Notes: a model not told the origin generated them from the letters alone. DNA of 64,000 nucleotides from Dyadobacter jiangsuensis (GCF_003014695.1 NZ_PYAS01000002.1:558001-622000), one strand, 5' to 3'. Counted from the first letter of the stretch, positions 35,926 through 44,915 are shown. Translations and numbers: made by a program.

Positions 35926-37521
35926 ATGAAAACAAATACATTCAAACATACCATTTACGCAGGTATCGCTGCGCTTACGCTCGGTCTTGCCTCCTGCGAT
36001 TCCGGCCTGCTGGAAACCGTTCCCAACGATCGCCTTTCCGAAGATCTGTTCTGGAAAACCGAAAGCGATGCCAAACTGGCTGTTAACTCACTTTACACTG
36101 ACCTCGACAGCACCACGGCTGTCACCTGGGACGGTATTACTGACCTTGCGCACACCAACCAGAGCTTCAACGTGGCTGCGTACATCGAGGCGGGGAGCTA
36201 TGATGCCACGAGTTCAGTGATTTACGACGAATGGAAAAGGGCCTACCGCGGTATTCGTGGTGTGAATTACTTTCTTGAAAATGTGGATAAAGTGCCCAGC
36301 ACCAATACCGCATTGATTAATCAACTCAAAGGCGAGGCGAAGGCATTACGCGCTTACCATTACCTGAGACTGGTCGGATTGTTTGGACCGGTACCGCTTG
36401 TTACTTCTTCCATCAGCATCGATGAAGGCCGCGCATTGACCAATACGCCGGTGGAGGAAATCTGGAATTTTGTGGAAAAGGAACTGACAGAAGCTGCGGC
36501 ATTATTGCCGACAACCTATGGTGCTGCCGACAAAGGCCGCTTTACCAAAGGCGCTGCATTAGGTCTGCTCGCGCGTGCGGACCTGTATGCGGGACGTTAC
36601 CAAAAAGCCGCCGATGCCGCGGATCAGGTGATCAAGCTGGGCATATATAACTTGTATGACTCCTACGAAAAGTTGTACAGTTATGCAGCGGAAAATAACA
36701 AGGAAGTGCTTCTGGATAAACAATATTTGAAAGATGTTTATCAAAACAATGTCTTTAACTTGCTCGCACCGTACAGCCAGAAGAATGCGCAGAGCACCTA
36801 TGTTCCGACAAAAGCATTGGTAGATACCTATGAAACACTCGAAGGCAAGAAAATCACCGATCCTTCGAGCGGGTATGATCCGGCAAAACCCTATGCTAAC
36901 CGTGATCCGCGTCTGAAATTCTCGGTATTTCTGGAAGGCGACGCATTGCCAAGCGGTATCACCTTCCAGCCCCGCCCGACGAGCTCCACCGCGGACGCGA
37001 TCGGAAGTACTTACATAGCTTCCACGACAGGTTTTAACATTAAAAAGTATATCAATACCGAAGATTTCGCGAACCCGACCAACAGTGGCATCAATATTAT
37101 CCTGCTGCGCTACGCCGAAGTACTGCTGACTTACGCCGAAGCGAAGATCGAGCTCGGGCAGACCGACGCGACCGTGCTGGCGGCGATTAACCAGGTTAGA
37201 AATGGCCGTACGGATGTGAAGCAACCTTCGGTAACGGCTACCACCCAAGCCGCATTGCGCGAGATCGTGCGCCGCGAGCGGACGGTGGAGCTGGCATTTG
37301 AAGGGCAGCGTTTGTATGATATCCGTCGCTGGAAGGTTGGCGAGCAGGTGATGAACGGGCCGGTATACGGTATTACCTATCCGGATGCTACCGGTAAATT
37401 GGTTACCGTACAGGCTGCGTCGTCTGATCGTGTTTTCGATGCAGGCAGGCATTATCTCTGGCCAATGCCGCAAAAAGAGCGGGATTTGAATCCGAACCTG
37501 AAACAAAATCCGAACTGGTAA
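35926..37521 (+). CDS. SusD/RagB family nutrient-binding lipoprotein
   Basis: 531 residues with a lipoprotein signal ending LTLGLASC (Cys at about 24). It has the SusD TPR-like scaffold: ALRAYHYLRLVGLFGPVPLV, KGAALGLLARADLYAG, and the C-terminal RERTVELAFEGQRLYDIRRW and YLWPMPQKERDLNP. It is the surface lid of the SusC transporter encoded just upstream. The unit probably continues into the sulfatase gene, although a repeat element fills the 148-base gap. Confidence 0.95.
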   Translation: MKTNTFKHTIYAGIAALTLGLASCDSGLLETVPNDRLSEDLFWKTESDAKLAVNSLYTDLDSTTAVTWDGITDLAHTNQSFNVAAYIEAGSYDATSSVIYDEWKRAYRGIRGVNYFLENVDKVPSTNTALINQLKGEAKALRAYHYLRLVGLFGPVPLVTSSISIDEGRALTNTPVEEIWNFVEKELTEAAALLPTTYGAADKGRFTKGAALGLLARADLYAGRYQKAADAADQVIKLGIYNLYDSYEKLYSYAAENNKEVLLDKQYLKDVYQNNVFNLLAPYSQKNAQSTYVPTKALVDTYETLEGKKITDPSSGYDPAKPYANRDPRLKFSVFLEGDALPSGITFQPRPTSSTADAIGSTYIASTTGFNIKKYINTEDFANPTNSGINIILLRYAEVLLTYAEAKIELGQTDATVLAAINQVRNGRTDVKQPSVTATTQAALREIVRRERTVELAFEGQRLYDIRRWKVGEQVMNGPVYGITYPDATGKLVTVQAASSDRVFDAGRHYLWPMPQKERDLNPNLKQNPNW

Positions 37522-37537
37522 TTACTTTTGAGGATAT

Positions 37538-37643
37538 GGCGCCAAGCTTAGCTTGGTGCCGCCTATTATTCAGCCTCCGGCTGACGGACACAACTCCGGC
37601 CAGAGGCCTGCGAATAGTAAGCACCAAGCAGGAGCTTGGCGCC
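37538..37643. repeat. Composite inverted repeat, related to 30046-30147
   Basis: GGCGCCAAGC/GCTTGGTGCC hairpin (37538-37560), a degenerate CTATTATTCAGCCTCCGGC arm, then GGCCAGAGGCCTGCGAATAGT in the sense AGGCCTGCGAATAGT (37604-37618), and a second hairpin GCACCAAGC/GCTTGGCGCC (to 37643). The AGGCCTGCGAATAGT block and following hairpin match 30109-30147. It lies between susD and the sulfatase. Confidence 0.8.
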
Positions 37644-37669
37644 ATTTTACCTAAAACCACCTTAAAAAT

Positions 37670-39109
37670 ATGTTTAGAGTACTCTCTCTGCTGCTGGTAA
37701 CAACAGGCCTTTGCCTGCTGATGGCCTTTCAATCCGGGAAACCGGCAGCAAAAACACCCAACATCGTTCTGTTTTTTATCGACGACCTCGGTTACGGCGA
37801 TTTGTCCGTGAATGGCGCATTGGGCTACAAAACGCCTAATCTTGACAAAATGGCCACAGAAGGCACGCGTTTTACCAACTTTATGGCTGCACAAGCCGTG
37901 TGTAGCGCATCCCGTGCCGCATTGCTCACAGGTTGCTATCCCAATCGCTTGGGCATTTCAGGGGCATTCGGGCCAAATGCTGGTGTGGGCCTCAATCCCA
38001 AAGAAGAAACCATTGCCGAACTCGTGAAAGCACAGGGTTATGCGACAGGTATTTTCGGGAAATGGCACTTGGGAAGTGATCAGGAGTTTTTGCCTTTGCA
38101 GCAGGGCTTCGATGAATACTATGGTGTACCTTATTCGCACGATATGTGGCCGCTACACCCGTGGCAGGAGAGAGCCAAATACCCGCCGCTGCACTGGATC
38201 GACGGAAACAAGCAGGTGAAGGAGATTAAGAACCTGGAAGATGCCAGCGAACTGACACCGGTAATTACCGAAAAGGCGATATCATTTATCAAAAGAAACA
38301 AAAACAAGCCTTTCTTCCTCTACGTGCCGCACCCGCTTCCGCACGTGCCGTTGGCTGCTTCGGCCAAATTCCGCGGTAAAAGCGAAAGAGGCATTTTCGG
38401 CGATGTGATGATGGAGCTCGACTGGTCGGTAGGGGAGATTATGAAAGAACTCAAAGCGCAGGGGCTGGATAACAATACGCTCGTGATCTTCACCAGCGAC
38501 AATGGTCCGTGGCTCAATTATGGCGACCACGCAGGTTCTGCGGGCGGTTTCCGCGAAGGCAAAGGAACCTCTTTCGAAGGCGGCCAACGCGAGCCATGCA
38601 TCATGCGCTGGCCAGGTGTAATTCCGGCGGGAAGGGTTTCCAATAAACTCCTCTCGACGCTCGACGTCCTTCCTACCATCGCCAAGCTGACGGGCGCCAA
38701 GTTACCGAAGGAGAAAATAGACGGCCTCGATTTTACCGCATTGCTCAAAGGCGACGAAAGCCAGACACCGCGCGAAAGTTTCCTTTATTATTACCGCAAA
38801 AACAGCCTCGAAGCCGTCCGCAAAGGCGATTGGAAACTCGTGTTCGCTCACCCGGGCCGTACCTATGAAGGCTCATTACCCGGAAAAAATGGCCAGCCTG
38901 GCCCGGCACCGGAGGACCATCAGTTCCCGAAAGCGCTCTACAACCTCGCCCGCGACCCAAGCGAGCGTTACGATGTACTGGAACAGAACCCGGAAATCGT
39001 AGCGGAACTCGAAAAAATCGCCGACGCGGCGCGTGAGGATATGGGAGATGATTTGCAGCAAAAGACGGGGAAAAACGTTCGGGAGATAGGACGTACCGTT
39101 CGCAAATAG
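37670..39109 (+). CDS. Secreted Cys-type sulfatase
   Basis: 479 residues with a signal peptide in the first 22. The formylglycine signature is C78-S-A-S-R82 followed by AALLTG; Cys78 would be converted by a maturase to the catalytic formylglycine. Metal-binding residues lie in FIDDLGYGD and IFTSDNGPWLNYGDH. GIFGKWHLG is also a family mark. It hydrolyses a sulfate ester of an unknown organosulfate. Following susC/susD, it likely desulfates the imported ligand in the periplasm. Confidence 0.93.
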   Translation: MFRVLSLLLVTTGLCLLMAFQSGKPAAKTPNIVLFFIDDLGYGDLSVNGALGYKTPNLDKMATEGTRFTNFMAAQAVCSASRAALLTGCYPNRLGISGAFGPNAGVGLNPKEETIAELVKAQGYATGIFGKWHLGSDQEFLPLQQGFDEYYGVPYSHDMWPLHPWQERAKYPPLHWIDGNKQVKEIKNLEDASELTPVITEKAISFIKRNKNKPFFLYVPHPLPHVPLAASAKFRGKSERGIFGDVMMELDWSVGEIMKELKAQGLDNNTLVIFTSDNGPWLNYGDHAGSAGGFREGKGTSFEGGQREPCIMRWPGVIPAGRVSNKLLSTLDVLPTIAKLTGAKLPKEKIDGLDFTALLKGDESQTPRESFLYYYRKNSLEAVRKGDWKLVFAHPGRTYEGSLPGKNGQPGPAPEDHQFPKALYNLARDPSERYDVLEQNPEIVAELEKIADAAREDMGDDLQQKTGKNVREIGRTVRK

Positions 39110-39164
39110 GGATTGGATTTCAGGAGTACTTATCTTAAATTTACTTAACATGTAAATTCAAGCC

Positions 39165-39413
39165 ATGGGTACTTCTGTCATTTCTCGAAAAGATTTCGAT
39201 GCGTTGAAAAAGGAAAATGAATTGCTTAAAAAGCAATTGGAAGCCTTGCACGACAAAGAATTTAGAGATAAACTGGAATGGGCATATCACCTATTTCAGG
39301 AGTCTTCGAATGCGTCAAAACTGGAATTGAAAAGAGGCTCTGGCAAAAGCATTATATCTCGCGTTCCCGATAATTTCACGGATGAGCTAACGGATTTTAA
39401 TGCACTTGAATGA
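39165..39413 (+). CDS. Antitoxin of a VapBC-type pair
   Basis: 82 residues. The N-terminal part is a Lys/Glu-rich coiled coil (FDALKKENELLKKQLEAL), the C-terminal part short and acidic (DNFTDELTDFNALE). No DNA-binding fold is obvious. Its stop overlaps the start of the PIN-domain toxin gene (ATGA), which defines its role by context. Confidence 0.7.
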   Translation: MGTSVISRKDFDALKKENELLKKQLEALHDKEFRDKLEWAYHLFQESSNASKLELKRGSGKSIISRVPDNFTDELTDFNALE

Positions 39414-39781
39414 GAATACTGCTTGATACCCACATTCTTCTCTGGTTCTTGACAGACGACGACATGTTGAGCCAAACACAAATCGATCTTATTGAGGATC
39501 GTCAAAACGAATTGTTTTTCAGTATCGGTTCACTTTGGGAAATTGCTATTAAAGCCGGTTTGCTGAAACTCTCAATTCCAAGTCCTATCGATTGCCTCGT
39601 GCCGGCGGAAGTCCAGTTGATTGACATTAAGATTCCACACCTGGGCGCATACCAGCAACTTCCGCTGATCCACAAAGATCCTTTTGACAGGTTGTTGATC
39701 GCGCAATCGCAGGTAGAAGACTTGTGGCTGCTGACAGACGATCGTAAATTCGACGACTACCCGGTGAAATTGCTTAAATAG
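39410..39781 (+). CDS. VapC-type PIN domain toxin
   Basis: 123 residues. PIN-domain acidic residues are visible: LLDTHILLWFL (Asp6), SIGSLWEIAIKAGLGK-like segment with the conserved Glu, HKDPFDRLLIAQS with Asp near 93, and LLTDDRKFDDY. This is the group of short VapC toxins that cut tRNA or rRNA. It is coupled to the antitoxin by a four-base overlap. Confidence 0.88.
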   Translation: MRILLDTHILLWFLTDDDMLSQTQIDLIEDRQNELFFSIGSLWEIAIKAGLLKLSIPSPIDCLVPAEVQLIDIKIPHLGAYQQLPLIHKDPFDRLLIAQSQVEDLWLLTDDRKFDDYPVKLLK

Positions 39782-39830
39782 GCAAAGATTAACCGTCAAA
39801 AAAACACAAATTCTTTTTGGAAGCATTTGC

Positions 39831-39874
39831 TTGTTCAAAGTATTTATCCTTACTTTGTCTATCAAACAAGTAGA
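39831..39874 (+). promoter_or_regulatory. Promoter of the second sulfatase, with TACTTTG box and dyad
   Basis: TTG (39831-39833), 17 bases, TACTTTG (39851-39857), then TCTA (39858-39861) and TAGA (39871-39874) at the same offsets as the dyad in the susC promoter. Upstream, TGCTTGTT is shared with susC. GCTCCTG 25 bases later is shared with the leader at 46471-46477. Confidence 0.65.
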
Positions 39875-39920
39875 TTATATATAGCTCCTGCTTCACAATA
39901 TTTCAGAACGTATCTGTTTT

Positions 39921-40013
39921 CCGATACCCTAAGAGACAGTCCAGGCGCGACTTGCCGGAATTTTCGGTGGTTGTCAATTCATGCCAGTCGTCCGGGCTGT
40001 CGTAGGGTATCGG
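39921..40013 (+). ncRNA. Structured leader RNA, copy A (riboswitch-like)
   Basis: Stem 1 pairs 39921-39931 (CCGATACCCTA) with 40003-40013, 11 of 11. Stem 2 pairs 39935-39942 (GACAGTCC) with 39994-40001, one G-U. GGC (39944-39946) can pair with GCC (39983-39985). A last stem GAAT/ATTC (39958-39961 and 39977-39980) closes a 15-base loop TTTCGGTGGTTGTCA. Copy B at 46637-46731 has the same layout, and its changes keep the pairing. It lies between a promoter and the sulfatase start, 82 bases before the ATG. I do not match it to a named family. Confidence 0.6.
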
Positions 40014-40095
40014 GAACAAAGATACGGCCCCCGCGTTAAATTCAAGTAATCCAAGGGTTGCAATGTCTTTCTGAAGTGTATTAATCTACTCCACA

Positions 40096-41541
40096 ATGAA
40101 AAAGTATCGTTTTCTGGTTTCCCTCCTTGCCACATCGTTCTTCTGCCACCATTCCCAAGCACAGGCGCCAAAACCGGCGCGCCCGAATATTGTGTTCATT
40201 CTCGCCGACGACCTTGGTTACGGCGATGTAGGTTTCAATGGACAAAAGCTCATTAAAACACCCAATATCGATCGTCTTGCAAGGGAAGGGATGATTTTTA
40301 ACCAGTTTTATGCCGGTACTTCCGTGTGCGCGCCTTCGCGATCGTCGCTCCTGACGGGCCAGCATACGGGTCACACGTATATCCGCGGGAACAAAAGCGT
40401 TGAGCCGGAAGGGCAGCAACCGATTGCTGATTCTGTTTTAACGGTTGCAGAAGTCCTTAAAAAATCGGGATACGTGACCGCGGCTTTCGGGAAATGGGGG
40501 CTGGGGCCTGTTGGCTCGGAAGGTGATCCCAATAAGCAGGGCTTTGATCGTTTTTATGGTTATAATTGCCAGAGCCTGGCACATCGTTACTATCCTGAGC
40601 ACCTTTGGGATAACAGTAAGAAAATACTACTGGAAGGAAACAAAGGCCTCATCCATAATAAGGAATATGCTCCTGATCTGATCCAGAAAAAGGCACTCAG
40701 CTTTGTAGATGCGCAGGATGGTAAGCAGCCTTTCTTTTTGTTTTTACCTTACATTCTTCCCCACGCCGAGCTGATGGTGCCGGATGATAGCCTGTTCAGA
40801 TATTACAAGGGCAAGTTTGAGGAGAAACCATACAGAGGAGCCGATTACGGCCAGGGTGCCACAGATGGCGGCTATGCATCACAGGAATTTCCCCATGCGA
40901 CTTTCGCGGCAATGGTGGCACGTCTGGACTTGTACGTAGGACAGGTAGTAAACAAATTGAAGGAAAAAGGTCTCGACAAAAACACACTGATCATTTTCAC
41001 AAGCGACAATGGTCCGCATATCGAAGGCGGCGCTGATCCGAATTTCTTCAACAGCAGTGCAGGCTTCAGGGGTGTGAAAAGGGATTTGTATGAAGGCGGT
41101 ATCCGGGAGCCATTCGCAGCCCGCTGGCCGGCGGTTATCAAACCCGGTTCCAAAAGCGACTACATAGGCGCATTCTGGGATATACTTCCCACTTTCGCGG
41201 AGCTGGCCAATGCGCCGACGTCCCGCAATATTGATGGCATTTCATTTACGGATGCATTGAAAGGCAAGCCTACCCAGAAAAAACATGACTACCTGTATTG
41301 GGAATTCCATGAGCAGGGAGGCCGACAAGCCGTGCGGCAGGGTAACTGGAAAGCGGTTCGGTTGAAGGCAGCCGGTAATCCCGACGCCCTGGTAGAGCTT
41401 TATGATCTTTCAAAAGACCCGCAGGAAAAAACTAACCTGACCCCGCAATTCCCTGATAAAGCCAAAGAGCTCGGCCAGATCATGAACCGGGCGCATGTGT
41501 CATCGGCCATTTTTCCGTTCGGGAGTTTGGCTACTAACTGA
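40096..41541 (+). CDS. Secreted Cys-type sulfatase, second copy
   Basis: 481 residues with a signal peptide ending CHHSQAQA. Formylglycine signature C78-A-P-S-R82, followed by SSLLTGQH; metal-binding ILADDLGYGD and FTSDNGPHIEGG; FGKWGLGP in place of the usual GKWHLG, so the His of that motif is Gly here. The product is an arylsulfatase-like enzyme of unknown substrate, different from the first sulfatase. It is expressed from its own promoter through a long structured leader. Confidence 0.92.
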   Translation: MKKYRFLVSLLATSFFCHHSQAQAPKPARPNIVFILADDLGYGDVGFNGQKLIKTPNIDRLAREGMIFNQFYAGTSVCAPSRSSLLTGQHTGHTYIRGNKSVEPEGQQPIADSVLTVAEVLKKSGYVTAAFGKWGLGPVGSEGDPNKQGFDRFYGYNCQSLAHRYYPEHLWDNSKKILLEGNKGLIHNKEYAPDLIQKKALSFVDAQDGKQPFFLFLPYILPHAELMVPDDSLFRYYKGKFEEKPYRGADYGQGATDGGYASQEFPHATFAAMVARLDLYVGQVVNKLKEKGLDKNTLIIFTSDNGPHIEGGADPNFFNSSAGFRGVKRDLYEGGIREPFAARWPAVIKPGSKSDYIGAFWDILPTFAELANAPTSRNIDGISFTDALKGKPTQKKHDYLYWEFHEQGGRQAVRQGNWKAVRLKAAGNPDALVELYDLSKDPQEKTNLTPQFPDKAKELGQIMNRAHVSSAIFPFGSLATN

Positions 41542-41547
41542 TTTGTA

Positions 41548-41588
41548 CAACAATGCCTGATCCATTCAGGATAGATCAGGCATTGTTG
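41548..41588 (+). terminator. Likely terminator after the second sulfatase
   Basis: CAACAATGCCTGATC (41548-41562) and GATCAGGCATTGTTG (41574-41588) pair over 15 bases. The following T-run is poor, so termination is likely but not certain. Confidence 0.6.
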
Positions 41589-41642
41589 CGTTAAGTTTGA
41601 TTGTGGTAAAATTGGTATATTTGATTTTCAATCGAATGCGCT

Positions 41643-41852
41643 ATGGCAACATTGATTATCGAAGGCGACAACGATCAGATCGCAACCGTCAAGGCTTTTT
41701 TGAAATCGGTCGGGATCAGTTTCCGGACTGAACAGGATGCCACCGATTACCTACTCAGCAATTCTTCTAATAAAACCGAATTATTAGACTCTATCAAAGA
41801 GGCCCGGGACAATAATACCCGAAAAATTGGCCTCGATGATATATGGAAATAG
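41643..41852 (+). CDS. Antitoxin of a YoeB-type pair (DUF2683-like)
   Basis: 69 residues, starting MATLIIEGDNDQIATVKAFL, the pattern of the short DUF2683-like antitoxins of Bacteroidota. The C-terminal half (LLDSIKEARDNNTRKIGLDD) would wrap the toxin. It overlaps the toxin gene by ten bases. Confidence 0.78.
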   Translation: MATLIIEGDNDQIATVKAFLKSVGISFRTEQDATDYLLSNSSNKTELLDSIKEARDNNTRKIGLDDIWK

Positions 41853-42106
41853 AGTTTACTCCCAAGGCACTATCTCAACTTGATTATTGGAAACAGACAG
41901 GGAATGAGGCCATTCTGCGCAGGATCCGTGCCCTGCTGGAATCAATAGCATACTCTCCTTTTTCTGGAATAGGCAAACCGGAGGCGCTGAAACATCAACT
42001 TTCAGGTTTTTGGTCACGTCGCATTAATGACGAACATCGATTAGTATACACGATTAAGGATGATAAAGTTATCGTCGTTCAATGCCGGTTTCATTATTCG
42101 AAATAA
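41843..42106 (+). CDS. YoeB/Txe family toxin
   Basis: 87 residues, the usual size. RelE-fold motifs: FTPKALSQLDYWKQTG, SGIGKPEALKHQLSGFWSR, then INDEHRLVYTI and the C-terminal CRFHYSK with the His and Tyr used in mRNA cleavage at the ribosome. It is translated from a start within the antitoxin gene, and converges with the response-regulator gene, leaving only five bases between them. Confidence 0.92.
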   Translation: MEIEFTPKALSQLDYWKQTGNEAILRRIRALLESIAYSPFSGIGKPEALKHQLSGFWSRRINDEHRLVYTIKDDKVIVVQCRFHYSK

Positions 42107-42111
42107 CACTA

Positions 42112-42729
42112 TTATATTAACCCCAATCCCGCAGCGAGCTTGATCAATGATGCGGTGTTCGATACTTCGAATTTGATCAGGAGGTTCTGGCGGTGGCTGT
42201 TCACGGTTGTGACGCTGATGAACAGTTGTTCGGCAATCTGGGGATTGGTAAGCCCCTCAGCGATTAACACCAGTACTTCTTTTTCGCGCCTGGTCAGAAA
42301 CGGTACCGTCTTCGGCGCGGTAGCGGGGGTTACCTGGTCGAATTGGACATTCATAAAATAGCCGCCTGCCTGCACCTGCGCAATGGCTTCGAGGATGTCT
42401 TCCTTCCCCGAGCTTTTGATCAGATAGCCCGATGCGCCGTTCTGGATCATACGTGATACGTACGCGCGCTCGTTGAATGTGCTCAATGCGAGTGTTTTCA
42501 CCTCCGGGAACTGGTCTTTTACCTTTTTGCAAAGGTCGATACCGCTGATGTCCGGCAGGTTGATATCGAGAAATGCGATGTCTACTTCGTTGTTTTTCAG
42601 GAATGCGATCGCCTCAATGGCGTTGGTAGCGGTTCCGACAACCTGCACCTCTTCCACGTCGGCGAGCAGCGATTTTAATCCTTCCAATACCAGCGGATGA
42701 TCGTCCACGATGAGGATTCTGACACTCAT
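42112..42729 (-). CDS. Response regulator, NarL/LuxR type
   Basis: 205 residues from 42729 (MSVRILIVDDHP); an upstream ATG at 42780 would overlap the kinase stop (TAATG) and add 17 residues. Receiver domain: acidic pair D9-D10, phosphoacceptor Asp55 in FLDINLPD, and a conserved Lys in YLIKSS. The LuxR-type helix-turn-helix is TRREKEVLVLIAEGLTNPQI followed by FISVTTVNSHRQNLL. It is the partner of the kinase encoded just upstream. Confidence 0.93.
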   Translation of the reverse strand: MSVRILIVDDHPLVLEGLKSLLADVEEVQVVGTATNAIEAIAFLKNNEVDIAFLDINLPDISGIDLCKKVKDQFPEVKTLALSTFNERAYVSRMIQNGASGYLIKSSGKEDILEAIAQVQAGGYFMNVQFDQVTPATAPKTVPFLTRREKEVLVLIAEGLTNPQIAEQLFISVTTVNSHRQNLLIKFEVSNTASLIKLAAGLGLI

Positions 42730-42779
42730 AATTTCTTGTTTATTTAGGTTAAAGCCATTTCTGGCATTGATATCGGTCA

Positions 42780-44711
42780 TTAAAGCACAATTTCAACCAG
42801 TACCGATGTTCCTTCGCCCGGTTTCGACTGGATGTCGAGTGTACCGTTCAGGTAATCCACGCGGGCCTGCACGTTGCGAAGGCCGGCACCTTTATTCTGT
42901 TCGAGGTTTTTAATGTCAAAACCTTTGCCATTATCCTCCACCGTTACACTCACATGGTTTTCGACCCAGGTAAGTTGTACCTGCGCTTCACTGGCATCGG
43001 CGTATTTGAGTACATTGTTGAGCAGCTCCTGGATGATCCGGTAAAGGACAACTTCCACCTGCGAGTCGAGGCGCTTGTCGTCGAACCCGAAGGCCTGCAT
43101 GTGTACTTTCAATCGGCCGGAAGCGCTAATGCCTTCGCAAAAGTCGCTCAGCGCGTCGATTAATCCGAACCGTACGAGCGATTCGGGCATCATACTGTGG
43201 GCGACGCGGCGCATTTCGCTGATCGCGCCGTCCAATTGGGTTAGGGCCCTGGTAAACGTCATGGCGCTTTCTTCGGGCAGGATTACATTTCCTTTCACTG
43301 AGTTCAGAGTTAGTTTGATGCCTGATAATAGTCCGCCCAGACCGTCGTGCAGGTCGCGGGCTACGCGGGTGCGTTCTTCTTCCTGTCCTTTCAAAATCGA
43401 ATTGGTGGCGACCAATTGCTTTTCCTGCTGCAATTGTAACACCTCCTGCTCGGCCACGCGCTTGCGGAATGCAATGTTCCTGTAAGCGAGAACGGCAATT
43501 ACAAGCAGCCCTACAAGACCGGCTACGAGTCCATAAATCAATGTGTTACGTGTCTGTTTTTCTTTTTCGAGTGTAACGATCTGATTTTCCTTCTGCGCGG
43601 TCAGGTATTTGGTGTCGAGCTCCTGCAATTGTTTTTGAATATCGATTCCCTGAATGGAGTCGTTCAGGATCGAGTACTTCATCAGGTAGTCGTAAGCGCC
43701 TTTGTAGTTGTTCTGGCGGGCGAGATCGGTCGCGTAGTCTTCGTAGAGCTCCACCAAATGGTCGGTCATGTTATTGGCCTCCGCAATGGTGAGCGCTTCT
43801 TTGGTGTATTTGGCCGATAGGTCGATTTTTTTGGCATCCTCGGCTAGGAACATCAGCGCTCTCAGGCAGTCGAGTTCAAGAAACACATTGCCCGATTTTC
43901 GTGCGAGGTCAAGCCCTTTCTGGCCGTAAACCCATGCCTCGTCCAGATTTTTAAGCAGGCGATTGGTACGGCAAAGTCCCGCGTAAGCTTGTGTGATGAA
44001 GATGTCCGAATGGATTTTTTCAGCCACAACCAGTCCTTCTTTGAAATGGGCGAGGGCCTCATTGTATTTTTTGAGGTTGAAATAACATCCGCCGATATTG
44101 GTCAAAATGTCGGTCAATTGCAGGCTGTCCTTCATTGGTCGGGCAAGCTGTAATGCTTTTTGCTTATAAACTACCGATTTGTTGAAAAGATTGGCATGCT
44201 CGAAGGCCGTTCCGATACTGATATAAAGCCGTGGCAGAAATTCCTTCATCCCCAATTTATCAAACTGGCTGGCCGACTGCTGGTAATATTTGATTGCCTC
44301 CGTGAAATTACCCATATAAGTGTAGCTGGCCGCGATATTGGCATAGCTCTTGCCGATATTCACCTGGTGCTTCATCCTTTTGGCTATTTCAAGACTCTCG
44401 CGGTTTAGTTTCAGTCCCTCTTCGAATTTTCCCTGCAAATTGAGGATATAGGTGTAGTTCGACCGGAACTTGAACCGGCCGATATCATAATTCAATTGCT
44501 CACTGAGGGCATCCGCTTTCAGGTAGTATTTGGCGGCGCTATCGAGATTCTGGTTTTCAAGGTATTGCCCGTACTCAATATACGCAAGTACGCGGTTGGT
44601 GTCCTGCTTGCTCGTCTGAATGCGTTTCAGAATGGCATTAGGATCGGGGCTCTGGGCAAGCGCCGGAATGCATAAAAGGACTATCAAAAGTGTTCGTAAA
44701 TATAATTTCAT
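42780..44711 (-). CDS. TPR sensor histidine kinase (HisKA_3 type)
   Basis: 643 residues. A signal peptide (first 20) is followed by a periplasmic TPR array to about residue 345 (for example TEAIKYYQQSASQFDKLG), a coiled linker, and one membrane helix near 390-410. The kinase core begins ERTRVARDLHDGLGGLLSG with His455, then the ATPase N-box ELLNNVLKYA and G-box GKGFDIKNLEQNKGAGLRNV. It forms a NarL-type two-component system with the following gene. It diverges from the lipoprotein gene at 44916, across a long palindrome. Confidence 0.93.
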   Translation of the reverse strand: MKLYLRTLLIVLLCIPALAQSPDPNAILKRIQTSKQDTNRVLAYIEYGQYLENQNLDSAAKYYLKADALSEQLNYDIGRFKFRSNYTYILNLQGKFEEGLKLNRESLEIAKRMKHQVNIGKSYANIAASYTYMGNFTEAIKYYQQSASQFDKLGMKEFLPRLYISIGTAFEHANLFNKSVVYKQKALQLARPMKDSLQLTDILTNIGGCYFNLKKYNEALAHFKEGLVVAEKIHSDIFITQAYAGLCRTNRLLKNLDEAWVYGQKGLDLARKSGNVFLELDCLRALMFLAEDAKKIDLSAKYTKEALTIAEANNMTDHLVELYEDYATDLARQNNYKGAYDYLMKYSILNDSIQGIDIQKQLQELDTKYLTAQKENQIVTLEKEKQTRNTLIYGLVAGLVGLLVIAVLAYRNIAFRKRVAEQEVLQLQQEKQLVATNSILKGQEEERTRVARDLHDGLGGLLSGIKLTLNSVKGNVILPEESAMTFTRALTQLDGAISEMRRVAHSMMPESLVRFGLIDALSDFCEGISASGRLKVHMQAFGFDDKRLDSQVEVVLYRIIQELLNNVLKYADASEAQVQLTWVENHVSVTVEDNGKGFDIKNLEQNKGAGLRNVQARVDYLNGTLDIQSKPGEGTSVLVEIVL

Positions 44712-44780
44712 CGGACCCGGAGAGTAGAATGGATGGGAAAATTACGGTGGCAAAAGTCTGAAATAAAACCTTTTAATAAT

Positions 44781-44825
44781 ATCCTATAAACATATGATTT
44801 TCGAAAAATCATGCTTTTATAGGAT
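44781..44825. promoter_or_regulatory. 45-base palindrome between divergent genes
   Basis: ATCCTATAAA (44781-44790) pairs with TTTATAGGAT (44816-44825), 10 of 10, and inside ATGATTTT (44794-44801) pairs with AAAATCAT (44805-44812). It is positioned between the kinase start (44711) and the lipoprotein start (44916). A regulator-binding site is more likely than a terminator because both genes read away from it. Confidence 0.55.
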
Positions 44826-44915
44826 TGATCTGCGGCTTCCGGACAGGCTACCTTTGTCATGTCGAAAGGCAAAAAATTATCTCATCCATTATCCATTTTT
44901 AAATCCAATACAGCC

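Noticed and set aside
39921..40013. Structured leader considered as a simple terminator or attenuator hairpin
   Set aside because: No T-run follows stem 1, and internal stems and loop are conserved with the copy at 46637-46731.
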